64,000 nt of DNA from Xenoacremonium recifei (Eukaryota > Ascomycota > Sordariomycetes > Hypocreales > Nectriaceae). Shown here in pieces: positions 1-11,947 of the stretch. The position numbers were made by a program, and so were the translations under genes. The notes under the pieces were generated by a model. The model made no database searches. It had not been told where the DNA came from and saw nothing but the letters and a program-made list of their open reading frames with translations. Numbering within the stretch: position 1 is the first letter of the stretch; every line of letters starts with the position of its first letter. The stretch covers positions 26,232-90,231 of the forward strand of contig WOFQ01000082.1 in the NCBI GenBank assembly GCA_012184525.1. The letters are read 5' to 3'.

Positions 1-722
1 CGCCTAGAGTTCTCACTTCCTGGCTAGTGATCCTTAAGCTTAGAAAATCACGATCTCTTCCATTCTTCCTTTTTTGTAAATGACGAATGGTTACCTGTAT
101 ATCCTTCTTACCGTTGCTGACGTGTCATCTTCAACGAAAGAACTACTCACCGGTTCACAGTTCCGCTGTTCATTCTTCGCAAGGTACACTTATGGCATCC
201 TTGGCGAATAAACTCGACAAGTTGAGAGATCAAGGCTCGGAACAATTCTATATACTTGATGGTTTTGGAAACATATCAACATATTATTACCGAGTAGCTG
301 TAATATTACGGGAGATGATTCATGGATGCAAGCCCATTCTTACCAGCGAAACCCTCGGTCAGTACCTAAAGGAAACAGTGCCGTTATCTCTAGAGTTAAA
401 TTACTAATTTTTTTTTTAAAATCGTAACGTTCTCTAAATCAGGCACATTAATGTGTTTTTTAAAAGCTTTATTTACGGCTACAGTAGTGTAGGGTATGTT
501 GCGATGAGGAGAACATCCTTCGGTCGTAATTGGATGCTTTAAGAGAGTTAGTGGATCTCAATGTCACGTGCTTTGATGTCTCTAATGTGCGGCACAGCCT
601 CTCATGACGGTTCAGCTCCGAAATACGTAAACCGTAAATTCCTTCATTCCATCACCAACTAGGCATATTTGCATTAGACGTCTCATAGAGTCTCTCTTAA
701 TACTTGGAACCTTCTCGGCCCC
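1..722. other. Left-edge non-coding stretch and promoter of the Zn2Cys6 gene
   Basis: No gene can be supported here. An open frame of 106 codons at 87-407 begins with ATG, but it has no recognisable domain, no clear signal peptide and no family I know. The last roughly 180 bases should hold the promoter of the regulator that starts at 723. I see no strong TATA box. Confidence 0.4.
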
Positions 723-2255
723 ATGAATCCGTCCCAGAGAGTGTCCAGGGCTTGCGACAGCTGCCGCATACGAAAGGTCAAATGTGACACTTCAGACCCA
801 TGTTCGCAATGCGTCCACTTCAACCTGCCCTGCATTTTCTCGCCTTCTGCGGGCAGGAGGAAGAATCCTGTTCGAGGGAGACTGGTTGCAATGGCACGCG
901 GTGACAGTGGCGAGTGGGCCAATGATAGGGGACATCTCGTCTCGACCCCGTCCGATAGTACTCTTCCCACTGGTACTAGCCCCGGCTCGCCGTCAAAATC
1001 ATCGATCACATCTACCACATACGATCGCGAGTTCTTCATCAGTCTATTGCCCCAGTTTGAGCAGATTGTGTATCCTGTCAACCCGGTCGTTTCGCCTCAG
1101 GATATACATGCCGCCATCAACAACGTCGAGAACAATCTAGAGGACCGCGCCTTGGTTTATGCGTTTGCAGCAGTTACGATCTTCTTAAATGAGCGCTCCG
1201 ACGACATCAGTGGACTCGATATGGCTAGGATGGACGAGCTCATGCAACAGAGCCTAGAAGCGCACAACCGCGCAGATCTGCAAGTCGGGCCCGATGGGCA
1301 CATGATCGAAGAGCCGCGCATATCCATCAAGCGCGTAATGACGTGCATCTTCCTGGAAATATCCATGATGGCTTTCAAGCGGTTTAGTCGCAGCTTCGTT
1401 CTGTTGCGCGAGGCCATCACCATGATTGACATCCTCCAAGTCGACAAAAACGCCGGGTCGGGCCCAGAAGCCGCCAGCTACCAACGCCTATATTGGGAGG
1501 CATACATACATGAACGATTTCTAACAATTGCATCGGGGTACCCTAGCGTGATGCAACCTCTCCAATCAGGGTTTCCTACCTCGGATCCATCCCTGCCGCC
1601 GTACATCGAGCTGGGCTTCAATCGCCTTATTGCTCTATTTCTCATAATGGATGAACCGTTCTTAGCCTACTGGCAGCGCCCTCAGCAACAATCGGAAAAG
1701 ATCACACCGGAATGGATCGAAACCAAGCAAACACAGCTTGATGAAGACGAGGCAGCTGCTACGGAAGCCGACAATGAGCTGCAAAATAATAGGCGTGGAG
1801 CTCTAACCGAGCTTCAACATGCAGATCTTTTCATTACTAGGTTATGGCTAAGGATCCTGGTCTGGCAGCTCGCCTTGTCTCGGGGACTTCTTCGATCATC
1901 GCCACCCGAGAACGTGCATGAGGGTCTATCTCTCAATTTTCCTGCAAAACGTCTCGCAACTCAGCTACGTGGCCTTGTCTGCCGCCTGAGCAGCCTTGCC
2001 AGCATCGGCACCCAAGGTAGCGGCATCGTACAGAAACTCTTCGAAATTACAAGCACTATTGCAGACGTCCTAGCTCTACCGCTGGGCCTTGACCGGGCGG
2101 ATGAACAGACTAGCGCTCATGTCGAAGATTTTATTTTTCTCGTTAAGTTTATTTTTCAGTTTGAGCGTATACGAGAACAGCAAAAGGCGTATTTACGAGA
2201 CAAGATTGACATCTTGCGTCAACTCTATCCTGAGGTGAACAACACGGATTTATAA
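723..2255 (+). CDS. Zn2Cys6 fungal transcription factor, candidate regulator of the sugar cluster
   Basis: A 510-residue protein from a single exon. Residues 11-37 form a complete Zn2Cys6 binuclear cluster (C11, C14, C21, C27, C30, C37) with a basic RIRKVK segment, as in DNA-binding activators of the Gal4 class. The linker at about residues 45-95 is rich in serine, threonine and proline. The remainder is helical and resembles the middle homology region of this class. The cluster sequence recalls maltose-activator type proteins, but I cannot assign an inducer. Its 3' end lies only 89 bases from the convergent GH32 gene, and sugar permease and beta-galactosidase genes follow, so a pathway-specific role is a reasonable inference. 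The start is the first ATG, eight codons before the first cluster cysteines. Confidence 0.9.
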   Translation: MNPSQRVSRACDSCRIRKVKCDTSDPCSQCVHFNLPCIFSPSAGRRKNPVRGRLVAMARGDSGEWANDRGHLVSTPSDSTLPTGTSPGSPSKSSITSTTYDREFFISLLPQFEQIVYPVNPVVSPQDIHAAINNVENNLEDRALVYAFAAVTIFLNERSDDISGLDMARMDELMQQSLEAHNRADLQVGPDGHMIEEPRISIKRVMTCIFLEISMMAFKRFSRSFVLLREAITMIDILQVDKNAGSGPEAASYQRLYWEAYIHERFLTIASGYPSVMQPLQSGFPTSDPSLPPYIELGFNRLIALFLIMDEPFLAYWQRPQQQSEKITPEWIETKQTQLDEDEAAATEADNELQNNRRGALTELQHADLFITRLWLRILVWQLALSRGLLRSSPPENVHEGLSLNFPAKRLATQLRGLVCRLSSLASIGTQGSGIVQKLFEITSTIADVLALPLGLDRADEQTSAHVEDFIFLVKFIFQFERIREQQKAYLRDKIDILRQLYPEVNNTDL

Positions 2256-2344
2256 TGCATACGCGGGTCGTTGAAGTAATTAAATTCAATCCAATCTTAA
2301 TCTTATGTGTATATTTGTCTATGAATCTATATGATATACGTGTC

Positions 2345-4178
2345 TCAAATTCTGGATCGTTCTCGCGTCCCATTGACATCGTGTAGTTCCTCCCAAAGCT
2401 CTATGCTCTCAAATCGATTCGTGCTAGTACAATCGTCTTCAACGAAACAGCTTATACCTAGGCACGTTCTTGTATCTGTATAAACTGTGCATGAGAGAGC
2501 AAACCGGTCATTTGCAAACACTTCAAGGACGTCCCCATCACTGAAGATGCGTATGTGGAGATCCTCTATGATTTCTGAGCAGTCGAGGCTGGAAACGAAT
2601 AGAGTGAACGGCCCTGAGAGTGCTTCCTTCTGAATATCGGCCTCGTTGTTTGACAGGGTCCTGTCAACGACAATCATCTCATCTTGCACAGAAAAGTACA
2701 CACTAGTACGATTCGTTAGCCCTTCATCATGCCGCAAGTGAAAGCCAACTCGCTGAACACTCGGGCTTATTTTAATGACAGATTCGAGCTCCCAGTTTGT
2801 TGACTTGGTTGTAGCTAAGAGCAAGGGCTTGTCGTCTTTCAGCATCAATGACTGCCAACTTAATGATGTTTTGGGTCGCAAAGAAGTGAGGTTCGGTGAT
2901 GGTCGAATTCCGAGCGTATGAATTGTTCCTCCCTTCCTGTCTTCGACTTCGCTGTCAAGCAGTCTGATTGCGGGTATCTTATCCAAGCGGGTTTTTAAAG
3001 CTCGAAGTATGTTGGTCAATCGCAGGAGGAAGAGTTCTCGAGGTAGGGATAGATATCCCGTCCAGCCCTTTCTTTCTCGTCGAGCCAGCGTCAATTCTTC
3101 CTCTTTAATCCACCCCCATAAAATTCGAGCTCCGGTCTCCGGGTGTTGATAGGAATTGGGCGCATAAAGGGTGCCGTGATCCAGAATCCCACCGAAGTCG
3201 TACGCGAGGACCACTTGACCGTTGATGTTCCTAAAACTTCCGCTCATCCACAGCATCCACGTTACAGACTGGGCTGAGCTCTGATGTATTTGGTCCCGAG
3301 CCCCTCGCTTTTGACCACCCTCAGTACCCATTGTGAGGATGTTGTACTGATGGCCACCATCACCAAAGGTCATAAAGTTAGCGCATTCCCAATTTACGCC
3401 GAAATCACCGTCCCAGTGACTGGGGCGGCGAAAGCCAACTGGCATATTGACCAAAGGTCCTATGTATGTCCAGGTCGAAAGATTCTTAGGCGGAACAGAA
3501 TAGAGGAAGGCATTGGGGCCTTCATCAGCAACACCTCCTGAGACAATTCCGTATAGCATTTCTTCTTTTTCTCCGAGGATCTGGCTCAATACTGGCCACT
3601 CTGCTAGATACGGGTCTCTGAAGCCGGTGACCTTCAGATGCTCCGGTTCGCCTTTGAGTATCGGATTCAAAGCACTTCTGTGCCACGTATGACCGGCATC
3701 TTCAGATATCGCCAGGGCAAGACCAGCGGAGTTTCGAGGGTATGGTACCGACCAGTGAATGGGCAGGTTATTGACAGATGAGTAAATGATTGTAAGCTGG
3801 CCTTTCTCTCCTCGAGGGCCCGTCGGGTACATGCACCCCGTGAAGATTCCCTTGTCGTCATAAGGCTTTGTAGGCTCTAGGACTGGCTTGGTACCATCGT
3901 GATCCCAATGAAGGCCATCGGGGCTGATAAAATGACCCCAGCAGATATCGCCCCAGTCACACGATTTGGGGTTCCCTGCACAGCCGTTAGCCTGAGCAAT
4001 TGGGGTTGATGGATCCGAATAGACAGCTCTGACATTGATAGAAGAGGTGATATTCTCGAGTGGCGGGATTGAAGCCCGGGGCACAAGGATCGTTCAGCCA
4101 ACCTTTCAGCGCTTTAAGGTGATAGCTCGGGGGAGGATGCCACTGAAGTTGAGGTCTCGTCGGACCATCAATGGACAT
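2345..4178 (-). CDS. GH32 beta-fructofuranosidase (invertase/inulinase type), probably intracellular
   Basis: Two exons, 4178-4034 and 3975-2345, give 591 residues. The 58-base intron 4033-3976 has donor GTCAGA, branch GCTAACG and acceptor TGCAG, and its removal restores the GH32 reading FYQWNPKSCDWGD. The enzyme hydrolyses terminal beta-fructosyl bonds of sucrose, inulin or related sugars. All three catalytic signatures are visible: the nucleophile in WLNDP (D30), RDP (R168-D169-P170) and the acid/base in WEC (E245). The C-terminal part is the usual beta-sandwich module. The family is often secreted, but residues 1-25 are not hydrophobic and contain no signal peptide, so I infer a cytosolic enzyme acting on imported sugar. 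It is convergent with the Zn2Cys6 gene and lies next to a sugar permease on the same strand. Confidence 0.93.
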
Positions 4179-5095
4179 GTTTTGGTGAATAAGGAGCTAT
4201 CTTCTATTCAGAAAGGAGTATAGCCCCTAGATCATATGTCGAGATCGGTCGCAGGATCTAGAACGCAAGAGTTCTGAGTTTCGAGACAACAGCCACGCTG
4301 GGCCACAGCGTTATACATATAGCCTGCTTCTCCATAAAGGATCGGTGTGTCACTTCCTCATGAGGACGAATTCCGGGACAACCCAGTCTCTGACGATGAG
4401 CTGGTCGCTGTTAATCACCGCTTTAACGGGCGTTTGCACGAATCAGGCCGCGGTCTATGGCCTGTTTGACCGCGATAGCTCCACGAGCATGTACCGGTAC
4501 TTCACAGCTATTTCTTCGGGCTGCTCTAGTCCGTGGGTTCAAGTGAGGGGTAATCGTGGAATACTTTTCCGTCATCGGATGGAGGTAAACTCCACTATCC
4601 CTTACGACTGAGCCCGCGCTATCGTTGATTAGCTCTGTTCCGTTCTTGGTAGCCAACAAATGTTGCAAATCAAGTTCCGTAAGCTATTTACCATCCCTCT
4701 CTATGGAGAGCATATGACCCGAATGAAGAGGGGTGACCATCAGCCCAACCAGGTTTTCACACCCTCAGGCCTTTTAAAAAAATATTTTTCTTCTTCTTTT
4801 TTTTTTTTAGGTCATTTAATTATCTTCATAAAGAAAACTTGAAGAAAATTTAAAACTGGGTGTTTGTAGCATTGACTGTGCACAGCTACTGATGTGGACC
4901 GGTCAGGGCATGAAGACGGTTGTAAGTTTCGTAGCATGATTATAATAACGCCTTATTAAGATACTTTAGAAATATTAAATCCTGCGTACCCATCGACTGC
5001 GGAATTTTGGCAAGGAAGCCTGCAATGCTAAAACACTTCCCAGGAAGTTTGAACTGTCTCCATGTCTACTTTACTTCACAGACCTGGGTATTTTG
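4179..5095. other. Intergenic region upstream of GH32
   Basis: About 900 bases without a supported gene. It contains the GH32 promoter on the 4179 side. There is a T/A-rich tract at about 4780-4812 and AT-rich sequence at 4810-4990, near the 3' end of the permease gene. Open frames here are short and unconvincing. Confidence 0.5.
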
Positions 5096-6917
5096 TCAAA
5101 CATCCTCATTCACTTGCAACTTTGCTGCATCAGTGGCCGCAAATTGGTCCACCTGCGCCTTTGCAAACTTGCGGGCACTGACACGTTTGTGAAAAAGGAT
5201 GTCTAATTCGCCGTATGTTCGGCCCTTGGGCTCAGGTAGCCTGAAGTATGCCCAGACAAGGATAACCAAGCAGAAGCCAGCCCAAAACAAACCTGTCTTG
5301 GCTCCCCAGTTCCATGAGTTGACTCCTAGCATGCGTGGCATGAGACTATTGTTTAGGAAGCCAGCGATGTTAGAGATATTGCGAGCTAAGACGACAGTCT
5401 TGACTTTGAGTCGTGTGGAAGGCACCTCAGCAATAATTGCGTAGCAGAGCGGGCCAACCATGGCATCGTATACAAGAGTGTATAGTAGAAGAAGAGTGCC
5501 GATCGCCCACGACGGACCGGAATTGTCTGGATCAGAAAAGCCTAGCCCACCAACAGTGATCAGGATCAACAAAAGCAAGGATATGCCAGTCATATATATG
5601 GTCCGGCGACCGTATTTGCCCATGAGAACCCAGGAGATTAGAACTCCGATAATACCCATTGCGCTCTGGCCGATGTTCATATCGAAGGCATGCGCATCCG
5701 AAAGGCCAGCTCGCTCGTAAAACTGAACCGAGTATCCCATTAGAGATGTCCCGCACCAAGCCTGAGCCAAATAGGAAACGGCAGCAATCTCCGTGCGACG
5801 CAGGTCGATACCTCGAAAACACTGCCAATAACTCGTGCTACTCGAAATCTCTTTTTCCAAGTCATCGGTAGCCTTCATCAAGGCAACCGAGCCATCGGGG
5901 TCGAAATCAACACCCGACGCAGAGCGGGCTGTGAGGCTGAGGACTGCTTTCTTAGCATCATCTATTCGGCCTTTACGGACTAACCACCAGGGCGACTCCG
6001 GAGCAAAGAGTGTACCCAAGATGATTAAGGGTGGCCAAGCCCATTGGATGGCATATGGAATTCGCCATGACATATCCCCCTCATGGGAGAGGAAGCCGCG
6101 GAGAACGCCGGCACTGATGAGCTGTCCAAACACCCAACACATATTGACATATCTAAGGGATGGACTCAGTAAACACCTCAATATTGAAAGAGAGCAAAGG
6201 AAAGATATCATACGTAGTTAAATATGGCCGCAGAATAACCGGAGACACATCAGAGGCATAGTTGATCGATAAAGTCTGAAAGATGCCCCACGGCACTCCC
6301 AGGAGGGTATTCCCGGCCAGGATGGTCTCAATATTCTGGGCAAAGAATAGGATGAAGATCAAAGCGATCATAAGAAGTTGGGAGGCTATCATAGTCTTCT
6401 TGAAACCGAAGTGGTCTGTCACATAACCATTGATGTAGAGCCCGACAATCTGTCCACACATGCCGCTGTTCTGGATGTACGTTTGCCAGTCGGCCGAGAT
6501 GACCTTTCCTATGTCATTTGGGCCAGCTTCGTCACCGAATCTGTTCTGAAATCTGTCCATAGTTGTTCCCGTTAGCAGGCGGTGGTGAATGGTTGAAATT
6601 TTGAATGGCAATATCACCGTTGGCAAGACATACGCAGTATATCCGTAGAAACCACCAATTAGGGCCAAATCGTAGCCTTCCATGATTATAGCGGTTGAAA
6701 ACAACAAAGAAAAGGCGATAGCTTTGGGATACAGCATGATGGACTCCCGCCAGCCTAGATTATGCTCTCGCTCCGTAGCTAGCTTGGCTTGATGCAATTC
6801 GTCATCTTTGGCGTATTCCGAATATGCTGTGCTCATCTTCAACGCTTCGTCCGTTTTTTTAGATGGTGCAAACTGTACAGGCAGAGGGCCTCTGTAGCTA
6901 GTGCTGGTCGTATTCAT
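5096..6917 (-). CDS. MFS sugar permease, alpha-glucoside (maltose permease) type
   Basis: Three exons, 6917-6634, 6552-6214 and 6152-5096, give 559 residues. Introns 6633-6553 and 6213-6153 both have GTATG donors, and their removal joins GYTAFQNRFGD and LTTYVNMCWVFGQ, the expected reading of this family. It is a 12-helix proton symporter of the plasma membrane. Visible signatures are the MEGYD motif in the first helix, PESPWWLVRKGR after helix 6 and PEPKGRTYGELD with a basic tail after helix 12, all typical of alpha-glucoside transporters. The frame opens further upstream at a TTG, but the first ATG is at 6917. Its promoter is shared with the divergent beta-galactosidase gene. The substrate is inferred only from family and neighbours. 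Confidence 0.92.
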
Positions 6918-7762
6918 ATTTTTATCTTGCAAATGGTGATAGTTTTTTTTTGAGAAAGCAGAAGCGGAAAGTGGTTGGCGTCGCCCAAAATTGGGTGCGG
7001 AAATTGGTCTAGTTATATTTGGCCTGATTTATACATAATGGCTTCAGTGTGACCCTACATGCAACGGAAAGATTGATAGATCGTTGTGTTTTCCTGTCCT
7101 TCCAGACTGACCAACGGCTCCCTTTACACGTTGCGTGGTAATCCGGGGTTCTAGTGCAACTGTAATTTGAAGAAAAGAGAGACTAAATGTTCGGCTAACC
7201 GTTGACCCATGGGGAAGGAATAAATTGACAGATGGTGGAACCTCTTCCCCATGTTTTGTAACATGGCTAAGCTACGAATGCTTCAAAGGGATGCTTGTCG
7301 GACCGATATCTCTTGGCGGGGTCGCAATGGCGTACTAATGCGGCTGTTGTGGATGAGCAAATCATCTGGTCATACTTCTAGCTCTCTTCCTTCAGCAGCA
7401 GGACCAATCCTTCAGTGAGGGGGCGGTGCCATTTGAGTCATAGGACAGGGAATATTCCCGGGAACAGTAGGAAAAGATCGACTAAAGAAGGAGAAGTACT
7501 GATACTTGGGTACGTGGGCCGCAAGTTCTTCAGAGTGTCGGACCGAGAACTCTAGGCTGCTAGTGCTTGCTTTGAAGCTTCTGACGATCGCCTGACTGGC
7601 TCCCCCTTCACGTCTCATTTCATTTCTGATGGCCTTATATGCTCATCAACATTCTCGAGAGTGGTTGACTTGCGGTCGCCGTCGTGGGTATTATCTCGTT
7701 CAATCTTCTCGCGACTGCATATATCGTACTTTCCGTTCCTGGCTAAATATATCGTTTTAACC
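6918..7762. promoter_or_regulatory. Divergent promoter between sugar permease and beta-galactosidase
   Basis: 845 bases separate the two ATG codons. Two exact copies of TGTCGGACCGA lie at 7296-7306 and 7536-7546, 240 bases apart. The core TCGGACCGA is a perfect palindrome, that is, CGG and CCG triplets with one base between them, the form expected for a dimeric Zn2Cys6 regulator. Two hexamers matching the CreA consensus SYGGGG are also present: CCGGGG at 7143-7148 and GCGGGG at 7316-7321. This suggests joint induction plus carbon catabolite repression (inference). Confidence 0.55.
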
Positions 7763-10700
7763 ATGTCGGGCCAGCAGTCCTTGGCGAAGATGTTCGCTCC
7801 AATTCATAAGAATCCAGATTGGAATAATCTAGAGATTATCCACCGCAATACCCTGGCACCTCGCTCCTCTTTCTTCAACTACCGCTCGAAAAAAGATGCT
7901 CTTCGCGGTGACTTAAACAAAGCTGCATTTATTGACCTTTCCGGGACTTGGAAGTTTAAGATTTATGATTCCCCCTGGTCCCTACCGACAGCAGTTAATG
8001 AAATTCTTGATGCTGTTGATGGATATAGCGATATCATGGTTCCAGGAATGTGGCAGCTTCAGGGCTATGGTACGGGTCCTCGCTATACGAATATGAGTCT
8101 CCCCTTCCCGGTTGACCCTCCAAATGTCCCCTTATTCGAGAACGAAACAGGCCATTATGTTAGAAAGTTTGAGATTCCGAAATCCTTCCACGACCAGCAG
8201 CTGAGGCTGCGCTTTGAAGGCGTAGACTCTGCCTTTCATGTCTTCGTCAACGGAACTGAGGTTGGGTATTCCCAAGGATCCAGGAACCCCTCAGAGTTCG
8301 ACATTACCGCATTCGCCTTACTGAAGGAGCCTAACCTCTTATCTGTCATTGTATATGAGCGATGCAACGGCACATACCTTGAAGATCAGGTAACTCTAGG
8401 CGCAATCTTGGGAACAGATGAATTCTTTAATAACTATGAGACAGGATCAATGGTGGCTGAGTGGCATTTTCCGCGATGTTTATCTGCTTGCATTCCCCAA
8501 AATCCGCATCGAGGATTTTAAAATTGAAACTTTGCTTGATGAAAAATACCGTAACGCGGTCTTGTTCGTCGAGGTCCGTGTCAGCACTTCAGAAAGAGTT
8601 ACACTTGAGCTTCTCGACGCCGATGACCAAAGAGTGGTTACGGAATCAAAAGAAGACTCTTCTGACTCTGTCATAAACTTCAAAGTGGAAATACTGAATC
8701 CACAGAAGTGGACCGCGGAAACACCATACTTATACTCAGCCATACTATCAATCGGCGACGGGAACCAGCAGACAATCCGCCAGAGTGTTGGATTTCGCCA
8801 GGTCGAGATCAAAGATGGCATCATCACTGTCAACGGGCACAGAATTGTATTTCGCGGAACGAATAGACACGAGCACCACCCCGAGTTTGGTCGTGCTGTA
8901 CCTTATGAGTTCATGCGAAATGAGTTGATAAACATGAAGTTGCATAACATCAATGCCATCCGCACTTCTCACTACCCGAACGATTTTCGCTTCTACGATC
9001 TTGCTGATGAACTTGGCTTTTGGATCATGGATGAAGCCGACCTTGAAACGCATGGATTCTCCTACGTCGAACTCGCTGCTTTGACGGACGAGGAGAGGAA
9101 TCTGTCTAAGAAAGGAGTCATCTCCCTTGAATGCGGACGCGCTACAGAATGGATCACGAATAAGCCCGAGTGGGAGGATTCTTTCATCGATCGCCAGAAA
9201 CAAATCGTGTTTAGAGACAGGAATCATCCTTCAGTTATTATCTGGTCTCTTGGGAACGAATCTTATCACGGCAAGAATACCACAGCGGCGTATGATTGGG
9301 TCCAAGCGCACGATGCCACACGCCCTATCCATTATGAAGGAGACCGGGACGCAGAAGTGGTAGATATGTACAGCTTGATGTACCCCGAAATCCCCGAGGT
9401 GCTGCAGCTTGAATCCACGTCACCCCAAAACAAGCCTATCATTCTCTGTGAATATCTATACGGGATTGGAAACGGAGCCGGAGCAATCAAAGAGTACATC
9501 GAGCTCTTTTATAAGTACCCACGCCTACAAGGCGGCTTCGTCTGGCAATGGGCTAGCCAGGGACTTGTGACTCATACTAAAGAGGGCGAAATATTTTACG
9601 GGTATGGCGGGGACTTCAACGATACCATCAATGACGGTCGCGAAAACACTCATGGATATAATTTCTCAGATCATACTCCGAAGCCTGCATTGGCAGAGAT
9701 CAAAAAGGCTCTTGAACCAGTAGAGATCAGGGATTGGACAGGGGACGGATTTACCTTGGTCAATCGGTATGACTTCATGAATCTCGATCATTTGAAGTGT
9801 CACTGGTCAATAGTTGCAGACGGCTATCGCTCACAGGCATTTGAAGTGAAGCTGCCGGATGTTCCGCCCGGGGAATCTGCGACTATCAATGTTGACACTA
9901 CGAATCTGACTGATGAAGCCAGGGAATACTATCTGAATGTTAGTTTCACATTGAAGAATGCCACCCTTTGGGGTCGAGCTGGTCACGAAGTTGCGGGAGG
10001 GCAGTTTCAACTACATGGCCCCGTTCCCCGCCCCTTGAACACATCAAAAGCGTTGAAATGCCCATCATGGAAGACGAAATCTGAGTTTCTCGTCGAAATT
10101 TCAGGCACAGATTCTACATGGACCTTTGACTGTCTCCGTGGCCGGCTACTATCATGGGAAAAAGGCAAGGCACAGGTGGAGATGATCTCTGGCCCTCTAG
10201 CCGTTAGTTTTTATCGACCAATGACTGACCACGATGCCTTGGGAGATGGCCGCGAATGGGAGGCAAAGCTTTTGAAGCATATTACGACACTCACTAAGAG
10301 TGTTGCTGTTATACAAGACGAGGCGTGTCTTTGCTTTGAGGTCTCCGCTCGACTGGGACCTCCTGGGTTAGAATGGGGTATCAATTCGGTCATTACATAC
10401 GCATTCACCATGGACAGCTTGAACCTTTCATTCAGTGGCAGTCCTTTCGGCGTAAATGCCCCAGATACTCTGGCAAGAATTGGGCTTGAAATCTCCCTCT
10501 CTCCAGACTTCGACCAGGTTGGTTGGTTCGGTCGCGGGCCCGGTGAATCGTATCGGGATCGAAAGCTTTCTCAGAATATCGGAAACTGGAATGCTGGGCT
10601 AAGTGACCTATTCACTCTGTTTGAGTACCCCCAAGAAAGCGGAAACCGTGTTGATATTCGCTGGGCAGCCTTCAGCAGTTCCAAAAATAAGGATCTCTCG

Positions 10701-10937
10701 ATAAAGGCTGACTTTGGAAACCAAGACAGTTGCAGCTTCAGTGCGTGCTACTACGACGTGTCGGACATCGACAAATGTGCGCATCCTTGGGAGTTGAAGA
10801 AATTAAGGAAGAACAATGCTATAGTGAAATTAGATTGGGCACACCATGGCTTGGGCACAGGAGCAATCGGGCCTAAGACCTTGCCGCAGTACAGTCTAAG
10901 AAACGAGGACTTTATGTTTGATATAATACTAGAGTAG
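7763..10937 (+). CDS. GH2 beta-galactosidase, LacZ/LAC4 type, intracellular
   Basis: Two exons, 7763-8389 and 8445-10937, give 1039 residues. The 55-base intron 8390-8444 (donor GTAACT, acceptor GACAG) restores EDQDQWWLSGIFRDV, a conserved GH2 stretch. The order is sugar-binding jelly-roll domain, immunoglobulin-like domain, TIM barrel, and the C-terminal small-chain domain with GRGPGESYRDR. The acid/base is E481 in WSLGNES and the nucleophile E545 in LCEY, close to the spacing in yeast lactase. There is no signal peptide. I chose the ATG at 7763 because of its AACC context and because residues after it align with the family; an ATG-free extension upstream adds 34 unlikely residues. It should remove terminal beta-galactose from lactose or a plant oligosaccharide in the cytosol. 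Confidence 0.95.
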
Positions 10938-11947
10938 CTCTTTGCTGGTTCCATTATTAAATCTTTCATTTGAGCTCGCTTCGCTTTTCCCAACGTGAAG
11001 TTATCGCAAATTCCATCTACTCACCACTGAGTATGATGGGAGATTTTAACCTCTTTTCAAGATACTCCATACCCCCCTTCTGCTCTCTTGCTCTGTTCCT
11101 GATAATCCAGATGCTTTATCTTTCAATTGTTGACATCAAAGCGCACCCCCTTACAATAAGGCTTCTCGAGCGCCAACGCCTGAGTGTGTAGTGCAGGTAA
11201 CTCGCCTCTAATTATGCTTGAAAACAAGCTTTGCCAAAAGTTATTTACCAAAATCAGGAAGCCGCCGCTATAAATCACTCATTCACGAACCGTCAAGATT
11301 TCCCCCTCGTTTGTGACTTGCTCAGCTCCCTTATGCTTTATTTGATGAGCACGGATAGAGATATCATTCCGCCTGTTCCGTACAAGAGTGGGGAGTATCG
11401 GAGAACGCGGTCAAATAGGCACCATCTCCGAGATGGTACACATTTCGTTTTGCCGATCCCGTTGCCGGTTTGAGGTCGTCAAAGATTTCTTCCCTAAAGG
11501 TTGGTCGGTTTCAGCGAGAACTAGCGTAGGAACAAGTAAAAACAGGCGAAAAGATTCAGTTGCCACGCGCAGTCATTTATCAATCGAGGATGAATGGCTA
11601 TCCAAAAACAGCATCAAATCATGGTATATGCACCGAGCAGTGTACTTTGTATTCTATTCTTATCTGAGTGAACTTCCGTACTAAGAAGGTGGAATGATGG
11701 CAATAGCCTCCATACTCCTCACTCTGGGGTGGAGATAAGGGTGAACTTGTTATATGCCTACGCGTTGCGGTAGACAGATTCCCCACTCTTGAGAATACTG
11801 GGACAGTTTGAAGATAAGAACGAGCTGGGTAAAGCCAATGACTATAGTTCCTGGTGGCTTTACCTTATCTATCAGTAAGCCATTGTTAAATTCTCAAGCG
11901 ATGCCGCTCTGCTTGAGACTGAGGAGGGAAGCGCATCCACCACAGCC
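10938..11947. promoter_or_regulatory. Intergenic region with GATA-type sites upstream of the NCS1 permease
   Basis: No gene seen in about 1 kb. The 215 bases before the permease ATG carry three matches to the fungal GATA consensus HGATAR: AGATAA at 11733-11738 and 11812-11817, and TTATCT at 11865-11870. Such sites are bound by AreA-type nitrogen regulators, which fits a nucleobase permease. Confidence 0.45.

Noticed and set aside
87..407. 106-codon open frame at the left edge
   Set aside because: ATG start, but no domain, no convincing signal peptide and no splice partners; may be chance or a gene cut by the window.
7661..7762. 34-residue extension of the beta-galactosidase
   Set aside because: The ATG at 7763 has a better context and matches the family start; the extension resembles leader sequence.
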